Shown one piece after another: positions 1 to 8,270 of a stretch of 13,948 nucleotides of DNA. Source of the DNA: an uncultured Bacilli bacterium (GTDB taxonomy: Bacteria; Bacillota_I; Bacilli_A; RF39; UBA660); contig CAJTYF010000041.1 in the NCBI GenBank assembly GCA_910583945.1, positions 1 through 13,948 on the forward strand, in the 5' to 3' direction. Position numbers and translations under genes: made by a program. The number at the start of each line of letters is the position of its first letter. Position 1 is the stretch's first letter. The notes below the pieces were generated by a model that was given only the letters and a program-made list of their open reading frames with translations, was not told where the DNA came from and did not search any database.

Positions 1-10
1 TTTATCTGTT

Positions 11-43
11 TGCATTTTAATGCAGACACTTTTTCAAGTGTCT
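11..43. repeat. Two adjacent small inverted repeats (hairpins)
   Basis: TGCATT/AATGCA (11-16 and 19-24) is followed at once by AGACACTT/AAGTGTCT (24-31 and 36-43, loop TTTC); the 8-bp stem is perfect. Neither is followed by a T-run on either strand, so they do not look like ordinary intrinsic terminators. No gene is visible in 1-103. They may belong to an RNA leader or intergenic repeat that continues outside the window. Confidence 0.4.
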
Positions 44-103
44 ACTATTTGCTAGCGAATTATTGTTTGAGTTTGTTTTTACTGATGAACTTTCCTATAA
101 GAT

Positions 104-131
104 AAAAAAAGAAATAGATAAAATCTATTTC
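104..131 (-). terminator. Rho-independent terminator of the small membrane protein gene
   Basis: On the minus strand a perfect 9-bp stem, GAAATAGAT/ATCTATTTC (131-123 and 119-111) with a 3-nt loop, runs directly into seven Ts (110-104). It lies about 20 bp past the stop codon at 153-155 of the minus-strand gene. Geometry and U-tract are typical of an intrinsic terminator. Confidence 0.8.
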
Positions 132-152
132 CAATAAACTCAGTAAAACCTT

Positions 153-554
153 TTAATGAGCTAAACCTAAATGAATAGCGTTACTTTCATCTTGATAGGC
201 ATACAAATAAAAACTACTCGAATTGATTTTAACGTAAGTGTCATTTGTTTTAATAATTTTTTCGGACTGAAACTCATCCTCTACTTTAATATAATCCTTA
301 TCTACTGGAACAATATAGTCTTCCATTAAACCACTTGGCCCAGCTTTAACCTTTACCTCATTACTTCCACGATAAATCAATTGAATATAAATAGGTTCAA
401 AATAAGCTTCTGAAGACAATAGGGTCTCAAAAACAGGATATCTTTCATATTTCCATCCAGATCCATTCTCATTTTTTTGATTCAATTTATTTTCACGATT
501 ATTAAATACTAAATATCCAATTAAGCCCCCAACAATTAAAAAAGTAAAAAACAA
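153..554 (-). CDS. Small single-pass membrane-anchored protein, unknown function (5' end apparently frameshifted)
   Basis: I do not recognise the family. The frame encodes 133 residues: one hydrophobic segment at about residues 2-18 (FFTFLIVGGLIGYLVF), then a hydrophilic domain rich in Tyr, Lys, Glu and Asn, so most of the protein probably lies outside the membrane. The first usable start in this frame is TTG at 554, with a TAA at 570-572 just upstream and no ribosome binding site. A better start, ATG at 589-587, sits in another frame with a GAAGTG-like sequence about 8 nt upstream and encodes MKNNNNKNIIIN, a typical polar, positively charged lead-in to a membrane helix. One extra T in either T6 run of the coding strand (551-546 or 543-538) would join the two parts. 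The likely original gene is therefore 153-589. A terminator follows it and it seems to be a single-gene unit. Confidence 0.6.
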   Translation of the reverse strand: MFFTFLIVGGLIGYLVFNNRENKLNQKNENGSGWKYERYPVFETLLSSEAYFEPIYIQLIYRGSNEVKVKAGPSGLMEDYIVPVDKDYIKVEDEFQSEKIIKTNDTYVKINSSSFYLYAYQDESNAIHLGLAH

Positions 555-615
555 TTGATTATAATATTTTTATTATTATTATTTTTCATAAATAAAACAC
601 TTCATTTCTAATTAG

Positions 616-654
616 ATTATAACTTATTAATATAAGTTATAAAACACATCACAA
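616..654 (-). promoter_or_regulatory. Putative promoter with overlapping palindromic operator for the small membrane protein gene
   Basis: Perfect 11-bp arms TTATAACTTAT/ATAAGTTATAA (617-627 and 632-642, 4-nt spacer) lie about 28 bp before the ATG at 589. On the minus strand the dyad overlaps candidate -10 elements: TATAAT at 621-616, and a TATATT-like box about 15-16 nt after TTGTGA (654-649). Overlap of a long dyad with a -10 region is the usual arrangement for a repressor site, but the -35 match is imperfect and no regulator is encoded next to it. Confidence 0.35.
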
Positions 655-680
655 TTAATTTTACATATTTTTTACTTAAT

Positions 681-743
681 ACATTAAAAGACATTAATAA
701 AGTTCTCATTGTTTCTCATTCGTAACAGATTTATCCATAAATC
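681..743. repeat. Helically phased direct repeats and an inverted repeat in the polC/small-gene intergenic region
   Basis: ACATTAA occurs at 681 and 691, and TTCTCATT at 703 and 713; each pair is offset by exactly 10 bp, one turn of DNA. A perfect GATTTAT/ATAAATC inverted repeat follows at 728-734 and 737-743. The stretch 590-778 holds no credible gene, so these may be protein-binding sites upstream of the small membrane protein gene. Low complexity of A+T-rich DNA could also produce some of this. Confidence 0.3.
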
Positions 744-778
744 CCCTTTTATAATCCTATTAGCCATCATGCCTTGAC

Positions 779-801
779 AAAAAATGAAAAATAATTTCAT
801 T
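779..801 (-). terminator. Probable rho-independent terminator after polC
   Basis: Immediately after the polC TAG (804-802) the minus strand forms a 7-bp stem, AATGAAA/TTTCATT (801-795 and 789-783) with a 5-nt loop. A T6 run (784-779) overlaps its 3' arm. The stem is A+T-rich and therefore weak, but position and U-tract fit the end of the dnaE-polC transcription unit. Confidence 0.55.
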
Positions 802-3800
802 CTAAAATAAACTAAGTTGACTCGTTTCAGGTAAGCCTTTAAAAATATCTAAAAGTTTCATTTTTTCAACCGTTGTTGCATTCACTTTTCCCCTATTTTG
901 AAAATCTTCAATGCAATAAAAAGATTTGATTTGTCTTTCTTCAATAATTTTAGCTGCAACAGAATCACCAAGTCCTTCTAAACTACAAAAAGGCATATAT
1001 AAGGCATTTTCTTCAAAATCAATAACAAAATTTTTACCATCACTTTTTTCAATATCAATCATTTTAAATTTTATACCTCGAGCCGTTGCTTCTAAAGCCA
1101 ATTTTAAAGTTTCTAATAAAGACTCATCTTTATTGCTTAACTTTTCTTGTGCCTTGATTTCTATGATTTTTTCTTTTATTGCTTCATATCCTTTCGTCAT
1201 CACTTCAGGATCAAAATCTTGAAATCGGGTTGAAAAATACGTTCCATAATACACAATCGGTTTATGAACCTTATACCAAGCTATACGAAAAGCACTCGTA
1301 ACATAAGCCGCCGCATGAGCCTTTGGGAACATATATTTTATTTTTTGACAAGATTCAATATACCAATCAGGTATTTGATACTCTTTCAAAATCTCAACAT
1401 ATCCTTGCCATTCTTCTTGCATAGCCTTTTTACTTGCTTTTCCTTTACGAACAAACTCCATAATCTTAAAAGCTTTAATAGGAGGGACACCTTTATTCAT
1501 CAACTCAACCATTATATCATCACGACACCCAATAACATCTTTGAATGGACAAATATTTTTTCGAATTAACTCTTGAGCATTACCAAGCCACACATCCGTT
1601 CCATGAGCTAATCCTGAAATTTTTACAAGTTCCGCAAAAGTGGTTGGTTTTGCATCTTTAACAAGTTGAATCGTAAAACCTGTTCCAAACTCTGGCACAC
1701 CAAGCGTTCCCGTCTCACACATAATCTGTTCAGGAGTAACTCCTAAAGAATCGGTTCCTGTAAAAAGCGCCATCGTTGCCTTATCATCTAAAGGCACTTC
1801 TGTTACATCATCTCCCGTAATATCTTGAATCATTCGTAACTGAGTCGGATCGGTATGCCCTAAAATATCCAATTTTAAAACATCCGCATCAATAGCATGA
1901 TAATCAAAATGAGTCGTACGCCAAGCTTTAGAAGGATCATCAGAAGGAAATTGAAAAGGCGTAAAATCATAAACCTCCATATAATCCGGAATAACAACAA
2001 TTCCTCCTGGATGTTGACCCGTCGTTCTTTTAACACCTGTACACCCTACCGCTAAACGTTCCGTTTCAATCTTTCGCATCGAAATTCCTTTTGCTTCACA
2101 ATACCCTAAGACATAACCCACCGCTGTTTTTTCAGCCACGGTACCAATCGTCCCCGCACGATAAACATTATCAACACCAAACAAGACTTTTGTATATTCA
2201 TGAGCACTCGCTTGGTTTAAATCTGAAAAATTAAGATCAATATCTGGCACCTTATCCGCATTAAACCCTAAAAAGGTTGCAAAGGGAATATCATGCCCAT
2301 CTTTAGCCATTTTTGTTTGACACAAAGGACAATTTTTATCAGGCAAATCAAAACCACAGGAGTAAGTAACACCTAAAGCGACCCCCTCATCATCATTAAA
2401 CACACTATGCTTGCAATGAGGACAACGGTAATGAGCGGGTAAACTATTCACTTCCGTAATCCCCATCATATTGGCAACAAAAGAAGACCCCACACTTCCT
2501 CTAGACCCCACTAAGAATCCTTCATCGTTAGAATGTTTAACAAGTTTTTGAGCAATTAAATAAATCACATCATAATTCGCTCCGATAATACCCCCTAATT
2601 TTTGATAAGCCAATTTTTCGATTTCTTCTTCACTCTTCTCTTCGGTTTCTTCTTGACTTAAATGTTTCTTCACACACTCTTTAACCGCTTCTTTACCTTG
2701 ATTTATAATGGTATGGACTAAAGCAAAAGCTTTCTTTTCATCCGCTTCCTCTTCTTGACAAGCTTTAATAATAGCGTCTCCATAAAGTTCTTTTGCAAGA
2801 CGCTCTTCAATATTTAAAGGAAGAGGATGACCATAAAGTTCATCAGCCCGTGCATAAACGAGTTCCGTCATCGTTTCAACCGATTTTGGAATCTTCGGAG
2901 CAAAAGGATTAGGAGTATCAATAATGACCTCAATTTCTTCACACATCGAAGCAATTTTATTCGTGTTTTCTACAACAATCTCTTGACTCAATGCTTCACC
3001 TAAAAAGCTAAAATCTTCCATCATTTCTTCCGTTGTCTTTAAATACATATTGGGAATCTCTTGCCCTTTATAATTTAAAGGATGCAATTTACCATTGAAT
3101 TTTTGATTCACCACAATCTCACGATAAATTTTATCCTCTTTTTTTAAATTATGAACATCTCCTGTTGCCACCACCATTTTACCAGCGGTTTTAGCCACAT
3201 CAACTATTCTTTTCAAATAATTTTGAGCTTCCTTTTCCGTCAAAAACTTTTTATCCTCTCCAATTAAATGAATAAAGGCGCTCGTCGGTTGAACTTCAAT
3301 ATAATCATAAAAGCTCATCATATTTACAATTTCTTCATCTTCTTTATTAAAAGAATCTTTAAAAACTTCTCCATTAATACAAGCACTTCCAATAAGCAAC
3401 CCTTCTCTTAAGCGTTCCACTTCTTGTCTTGGAATTTTAGGTGCGTCGTTCTTATACAAATACTTCGTATTGGCAATAGAAATAATTTTAAATAAATTTT
3501 TTAACCCTTCGCGATTTTTAGCTAAAAGTGTCACATGAAAAGGACGAGCAAACTTAATCAAACTTTCAATATCAAAACTTGCCATTAAGTCATCGGTTGT
3601 ACTGACATTTTGATCATCAAACGCTTTACTCATCTTATAAAAAGCAATCGCTGTTCCTTCAGCATCATAATCTGCACGATGGTGTTTCTCTTCATCCCAA
3701 GGCACATCTAATTTTTTAGTTAAAGTTGAAAGTTTATGATTCATCCATTCAGGATGTAAAATTCTGGCAAGTCCCATGGTATCAATCACCGTATAAGAAA

Positions 3801-5304
3801 ACTCCCCTAAATGATATTTATTAAAAGCAGCACGCATCATGGAAATATCGAATTTAGCATTATGAGCAACAAGAGGTAAATCTCCTACCCATTCAACAAA
3901 TTGTTTCGTAACCGTTTCCTCATCTGGACACCCTTTTACCATTTCATCCGTTATAAAAGTAATCTCTGTAATCTTACTAGGAATAGGTCGTCCAGGATCA
4001 ATCAATTGATCAAAACGATCTAAAATTTCACCATTTTGAATTTTAACCGCACCAATTTCTATCATGGTATCTTTACCCGCATACAACCCCGTTGTCTCCG
4101 TATCGAAAACCACAAACGTATCGTTTAAAAAATTATAGGTCTTTGAATTAGTAATCACATCAATTTCATCCGCTACGACGTTCATTTCAGCTCCATACAA
4201 GACTTTAAACTTATCTTTTTCTTCTTTACCTTTATTAATATCCCCGACCGCATGAAATAAATCCGGAAAAGCTTGACAACAGTTATGATCCACAACACCA
4301 ATCGCTTTTTGGCCCATCTTATATGCATGTTTCACAAGCGTTTTAGCATCAATCACACCATCCATCGCACTCATCATGGTATGGGTATGCAACTCCACTC
4401 TTGGATAATCTGTTTTTTCTGTTACCATCTCTTCTTTACTTGGAATCATTTCCCATTTATGAACCATACAAACCAAATCTTTACAAAATTCATCATAAAC
4501 AACTTTACCACTAAAGCGATACCAGCTATTTTCTTTAAAATCACCTAAAGCTTGTTCATAATCCTCTTTTTGTTTTTTCCAAATCTTAACTAAAATACTA
4601 TCCGTCTTATCACTCACTTTTAAAGTAATTAAATTTGTTTTTTCAAACTCTTTGCCTTCCACGCCAAAGACATATGCCTCAACCGTCACGTGATCAATAA
4701 TCCCCATAATATTATGTAGAGGAGTAATCGCATCACTATCCACCGCTTGATGTTCATAGACTATAACTTCTTTTGTATCCAACTGACCAAATCTATTTTT
4801 TTCTAAGTCTTCTTTTAAAGAAGCATTCATCGCCTCATTCACGACCGTTGTAATTTTAAACTCTCCTAGTCCCATTAAATGAAGTTGATTTTCTAAACGC
4901 TTATTCACCCTCATCATTTCCATTTCTTCTAACTTAGAAGCTACTTCTAGTGTTATAATTTCATCATCAATCTCTATTTTAGACTCCACCAAATTAACTA
5001 AAGAAGGACGTTCTTTAATCAGTTCTTGAATCAATTCTTTTAAATAAATCAAAACATCATCTAAAGTTTTAATCGTATAGCTAAAATAAACGACACACTT
5101 TTTCTTTTGTTTAATGCCCTTACTAGCTAACTGTAGAATCGTTTGAACTTCTAAAAAAGGCAAAAGATATCGACTTTCTAAATAAACTTCAAACACATCT
5201 TTCTCTTTTAAATAAAGAACCTTTACAATTTTAGTATTCTTAAAAATCTCTTCTTGAAACGCATAACCAATACTTTCAAAAAATCGTTTTAAATCCCCAT
5301 CCAT
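802..5304 (-). CDS. polC: DNA polymerase III PolC-type, alpha subunit with 3'-5' exonuclease
   Basis: This is the main replicative polymerase of low-GC Gram-positive bacteria; at 1500 residues it is slightly longer than the usual 1,430-1,470. Domains in order: N-terminal region and OB fold (to about 290); first half of the PHP domain with HTHT at 306-309 and DHN at 339-341; a DEDD-type proofreading exonuclease inserted in it, with FDTETTG 400-406, HNAKFD 481-486 and HHRADYD 541-547; second PHP half with TGDVH 714-718; polymerase core with GSRGSVGSS 933-941, a zinc-binding Cys cluster (C961, C964, C983, C992, C995) and catalytic aspartates D1021, D1023 and probably D1146. The protein ends in QLSLF, the canonical beta-clamp binding motif. 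All key residues are present. The ATG is 7 nt after the dnaE stop, with AAGTAGGTG as ribosome binding site over that stop, so the two genes are probably co-transcribed and translationally coupled. Confidence 0.98.
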   Translation of the reverse strand: MDGDLKRFFESIGYAFQEEIFKNTKIVKVLYLKEKDVFEVYLESRYLLPFLEVQTILQLASKGIKQKKKCVVYFSYTIKTLDDVLIYLKELIQELIKERPSLVNLVESKIEIDDEIITLEVASKLEEMEMMRVNKRLENQLHLMGLGEFKITTVVNEAMNASLKEDLEKNRFGQLDTKEVIVYEHQAVDSDAITPLHNIMGIIDHVTVEAYVFGVEGKEFEKTNLITLKVSDKTDSILVKIWKKQKEDYEQALGDFKENSWYRFSGKVVYDEFCKDLVCMVHKWEMIPSKEEMVTEKTDYPRVELHTHTMMSAMDGVIDAKTLVKHAYKMGQKAIGVVDHNCCQAFPDLFHAVGDINKGKEEKDKFKVLYGAEMNVVADEIDVITNSKTYNFLNDTFVVFDTETTGLYAGKDTMIEIGAVKIQNGEILDRFDQLIDPGRPIPSKITEITFITDEMVKGCPDEETVTKQFVEWVGDLPLVAHNAKFDISMMRAAFNKYHLGEFSYTVIDTMGLARILHPEWMNHKLSTLTKKLDVPWDEEKHHRADYDAEGTAIAFYKMSKAFDDQNVSTTDDLMASFDIESLIKFARPFHVTLLAKNREGLKNLFKIISIANTKYLYKNDAPKIPRQEVERLREGLLIGSACINGEVFKDSFNKEDEEIVNMMSFYDYIEVQPTSAFIHLIGEDKKFLTEKEAQNYLKRIVDVAKTAGKMVVATGDVHNLKKEDKIYREIVVNQKFNGKLHPLNYKGQEIPNMYLKTTEEMMEDFSFLGEALSQEIVVENTNKIASMCEEIEVIIDTPNPFAPKIPKSVETMTELVYARADELYGHPLPLNIEERLAKELYGDAIIKACQEEEADEKKAFALVHTIINQGKEAVKECVKKHLSQEETEEKSEEEIEKLAYQKLGGIIGANYDVIYLIAQKLVKHSNDEGFLVGSRGSVGSSFVANMMGITEVNSLPAHYRCPHCKHSVFNDDEGVALGVTYSCGFDLPDKNCPLCQTKMAKDGHDIPFATFLGFNADKVPDIDLNFSDLNQASAHEYTKVLFGVDNVYRAGTIGTVAEKTAVGYVLGYCEAKGISMRKIETERLAVGCTGVKRTTGQHPGGIVVIPDYMEVYDFTPFQFPSDDPSKAWRTTHFDYHAIDADVLKLDILGHTDPTQLRMIQDITGDDVTEVPLDDKATMALFTGTDSLGVTPEQIMCETGTLGVPEFGTGFTIQLVKDAKPTTFAELVKISGLAHGTDVWLGNAQELIRKNICPFKDVIGCRDDIMVELMNKGVPPIKAFKIMEFVRKGKASKKAMQEEWQGYVEILKEYQIPDWYIESCQKIKYMFPKAHAAAYVTSAFRIAWYKVHKPIVYYGTYFSTRFQDFDPEVMTKGYEAIKEKIIEIKAQEKLSNKDESLLETLKLALEATARGIKFKMIDIEKSDGKNFVIDFEENALYMPFCSLEGLGDSVAAKIIEERQIKSFYCIEDFQNRGKVNATTVEKMKLLDIFKGLPETSQLSLF

Positions 5305-5311
5305 AAAACAC

Positions 5312-8215
5312 CTACTTCTTTATAATATTATTAACATTCATTTGATACGTATCAAAACGTTTTGTCACTCTTCCTTGTATCTCCACCACCTCTTGCTTTT
5401 TTAAATTTTCTATTAAATTCATTTGTTTAGAAAAAACAATAAACAACCCATTACCGGTTTCATCACTGGCTTCAATAAAAGCCATCGCCTCTCCCTTTTT
5501 TGTTTTGGTTTCTCGAATACTTTCAACAAGCACCACCACTCGAATGTATCGATCAAAAAAATCTTTAAGATGTTCCAATTTCACAAGACCTGAATCCGTA
5601 TAAATACTGGTGGGATGATTGGTAATATAAAAACCATAACTCTTTAATTCTGAAGCCAATAAATCACTATCGTCTGGATACTCTTTAATCACAGGCTTTA
5701 AAAGCAAAGATGAATCAATCCCTTCTGATAACTTCGCAAACGTAAAAACATTCTCTAAATTTTCTTTTAGAGTCGTCATATTTCCAAACTCTCTTAACGT
5801 ATTGGCATCAATTAAAAGTTCTAAAATCCGTTGATTCACATTTTTATTAAACGTTCTTCTCACAAAATCAATATAATCTTGAAAAGGACCATTTTTCTTC
5901 CTTTCTTCTAAAATCTGAGTAATCGTAATCGGATTAATTCCTTTTATAATCGATAAGGGCAAAACAAGGTCTTGATTGTTTAAAACATAGTTCTCTTCAC
6001 TTAAATTAATATGAGGATGAACCAAATGAAGTCGATAGCGTTTAGCTACCACTAAATACTCTTTTGTTTTCTGTTCACTTCCAATACTCATATTAAGAAG
6101 ATTAATTAAGAAAAACGCTTTCGTTTTCACTTTTAAGTAAGCCATCCAATACCCAATGAGTGCATAAGCAACCGAATGCGACTTATTAAAACCATAATCC
6201 GCAAATTTAAGAATTAATTGGAATAATTCTTTAGCTAATGCTTCTGTATAACCTTTATTGATGGCTCGTTTAATAAAACGTTCTTCCTCATTTAAAATCA
6301 CTTCGCGCTCTTTTTTACTCATCGCTCTTCGAATTAAATCCGCTTCAGCAAAACTATAATCCGCGATTAACACTAAAAGTTGCATAACCTGTTCTTGATA
6401 AACAATAATCCCTTCTGTTTCCTTTAAAATAGGCATTAAATCTGGATGCAAATAACGTACCTCTTCTTGTCCTTCTTTTCTTCTTATAAACGAACTAATA
6501 TTATCCATCGGTCCTGGTCGGTAAAGCGCAATCGCCGCCACTAAATCTGTAAAACATCTGGGTTTTAATTTTTGTAAAAAGCTTTTCATCCCTACACTTT
6601 CAAATTGAAAAACCCCTTCTGTATTGCCAGAACAAAATAAATTCAAAACTTCTTTATCTTCTAAATTAATCTTATTTAAATTTATTTTAATCTTTTTTTC
6701 TTTATAGATTAACTCTAAAATATTGGAAAGCATCGTTAAATTTTCAATCGCTAGCAAATCCATTTTTAATAACCCTAATTCCTCTAAATAATCTTTAGTT
6801 ATGCCTGTAGTTAAACTTCCATCATATTCTTCCATAACAGGAATTAAAGATAATAAAGGCACATCCGAAATAACCACTCCCGCCGCATGCTTACTACTAT
6901 TCTTTTTAAGTCCTTCTAACTTTAAAGCCAAGTGATAAATCTTTTTTAATTGAGTATCCCCATTTAAAAGTTTTTTTACACGCTCTTTCTCTAAATTTTC
7001 TTTTAAAGTCACCTTAGAAGACACTTCTTTTAATAAATTCTCAAAGTTTGGACTCGTAATAGCTAAAACTCTTCCAATTTCTTTTAAGACCAGTTTACTT
7101 TTAAGCGTCGAAAAGGAAACAATCGAAGCTACCTGTTCTTTTCCATAACGTTCAGTAATATAATCAATTATTTCTTCTCTTCTTCGATTTTCAAAATCAA
7201 TATCAATATCGGGCATAGTAATACGTTCAGGATTTAAAAAACGCTCAAACAACAAATGATATTTAATGGGATCAATATCCGTAATGCCCAAAACATAACA
7301 AACCAAAGACCCTGCGGCACTTCCCCTTCCAGGCCCTACAAAAATATTTTTTTTCTTCGCATACAAAACGTAATCATAAACAATAAGAATATAATCACAA
7401 AACCCCATCTTTTGAATAACGCTTAACTCATAATCCAATCGTTTCAAATAGTCGTCATTTTCTTCTCCATTCAATCTTTTTTTTAATCCTTTTAAACTTA
7501 AATTCTTCAAAAAAAGATAAGAATCCTCTAATTCATTCTTATAAGGAGGAATATGTTTTAAATCCATAGGAATCTTTAAATCAACTTGTTTGGCAAAATC
7601 AACAGTCGTTTGTTCATCTTCTTTTAATACATCCTCTAATAGGTACGCATAAGGTCTTTCTTTTTTTTCATAATCCTCTACTTTAATATCTTTTTCAATC
7701 ATTTCTAAATAGTCTAAATACGCCACATCTTCTTTAAATAAAGCACAAATATTATGAACAAAAACAATTTTTTCACTAATGAGTAAAACTTGCTTTTTTT
7801 CTGCTTCATTTTGATAGCCTAAATAAACATCAAAAAATGTTTTTAAATCCGAATAAAGAGAACGAGAGGTATAAGGAAGAATAACCATCACCTCATCTTT
7901 AAAAGCTTCCAAATCGTTTAATTCTAATTCTTTTTGGTGTGAGAAAGACTCTAGTTTTAATAAATTTTGATACCCTTGATAATTTTTAGCGTAAAAATAG
8001 ACTTCATTTTCTTGTAGGCAAAGAGAAATCCCTACAATGGGCTGAATATGATTTTTAAGACACTTATGATAAAACTCAATACATCCAAACAAATTTTCAT
8101 CCACAATAGCACAGCTTTTAATCTCTTTTTTAATCAAAAAAGCCATCAAATCATCAATTTTTATCATACTTTTAAGTAAACTATAATCGGTGGTTATTTT
8201 AAGTGGTACATACAT
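5312..8215 (-). CDS. dnaE: DNA polymerase III alpha subunit, DnaE (short form with degenerate PHP domain)
   Basis: This is the second C-family polymerase; in PolC-containing bacteria it extends RNA primers and works at the fork with PolC. At 967 residues it is shorter than Bacillus DnaE (about 1,115). The N-terminal PHP domain (about 1-210) has lost its metal ligands: the usual HxHS is ITTDYS at 7-12 and the usual TDH is VDE at 38-40. The polymerase core is complete: GPGRGSAAGS 294-303, PDIDIDF 335-341 with catalytic D336 and D338, LKMDLL with D486, YRPGPMD 565-571, YQEQVM 606-611, FNKSHSVAYA 676-685. A helix-hairpin-helix region (about 750-800) and a C-terminal OB fold (about 888-960) follow. 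No exonuclease domain is present. The chosen ATG has a strong GGGGGAG ribosome binding site. An extended -10 promoter lies just upstream. Confidence 0.97.
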   Translation of the reverse strand: MYVPLKITTDYSLLKSMIKIDDLMAFLIKKEIKSCAIVDENLFGCIEFYHKCLKNHIQPIVGISLCLQENEVYFYAKNYQGYQNLLKLESFSHQKELELNDLEAFKDEVMVILPYTSRSLYSDLKTFFDVYLGYQNEAEKKQVLLISEKIVFVHNICALFKEDVAYLDYLEMIEKDIKVEDYEKKERPYAYLLEDVLKEDEQTTVDFAKQVDLKIPMDLKHIPPYKNELEDSYLFLKNLSLKGLKKRLNGEENDDYLKRLDYELSVIQKMGFCDYILIVYDYVLYAKKKNIFVGPGRGSAAGSLVCYVLGITDIDPIKYHLLFERFLNPERITMPDIDIDFENRRREEIIDYITERYGKEQVASIVSFSTLKSKLVLKEIGRVLAITSPNFENLLKEVSSKVTLKENLEKERVKKLLNGDTQLKKIYHLALKLEGLKKNSSKHAAGVVISDVPLLSLIPVMEEYDGSLTTGITKDYLEELGLLKMDLLAIENLTMLSNILELIYKEKKIKINLNKINLEDKEVLNLFCSGNTEGVFQFESVGMKSFLQKLKPRCFTDLVAAIALYRPGPMDNISSFIRRKEGQEEVRYLHPDLMPILKETEGIIVYQEQVMQLLVLIADYSFAEADLIRRAMSKKEREVILNEEERFIKRAINKGYTEALAKELFQLILKFADYGFNKSHSVAYALIGYWMAYLKVKTKAFFLINLLNMSIGSEQKTKEYLVVAKRYRLHLVHPHINLSEENYVLNNQDLVLPLSIIKGINPITITQILEERKKNGPFQDYIDFVRRTFNKNVNQRILELLIDANTLREFGNMTTLKENLENVFTFAKLSEGIDSSLLLKPVIKEYPDDSDLLASELKSYGFYITNHPTSIYTDSGLVKLEHLKDFFDRYIRVVVLVESIRETKTKKGEAMAFIEASDETGNGLFIVFSKQMNLIENLKKQEVVEIQGRVTKRFDTYQMNVNNIIKK

Positions 8216-8240
8216 AAAAAGACTCCCCCATCTTTATTTC

Positions 8241-8270
8241 ATTATAGCACAATTTTTTTTAATGAATGAA
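8241..8270 (-). promoter_or_regulatory. Putative extended -10 promoter for dnaE-polC
   Basis: On the minus strand TGCTATAAT (8249-8241) is a consensus -10 with a TGn extension. The -35 region (TTCATT, 8270-8265, 18-bp spacing) is poor and lies over the end of the phosphodiesterase gene. GGGGGAG and the dnaE ATG follow within 25 bp. No terminator is visible between the phosphodiesterase gene and dnaE, so readthrough from upstream is also likely. Confidence 0.5.

Noticed and set aside
774..802. TTGACA at 774-779 as a plus-strand promoter
   Set aside because: No good -10 at 16-18 bp spacing and no plus-strand gene downstream; it overlaps the polC terminator.
926..1569. Open frames on the plus strand inside polC
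   Set aside because: They lie opposite strong PolC coding sequence, have no ribosome binding sites and give no recognisable protein.
4273..4548. Plus-strand open frame of 91 codons opposite polC
   Set aside because: The His/Phe-rich product is the reverse reading of the PHP/OB coding region; no start signal.
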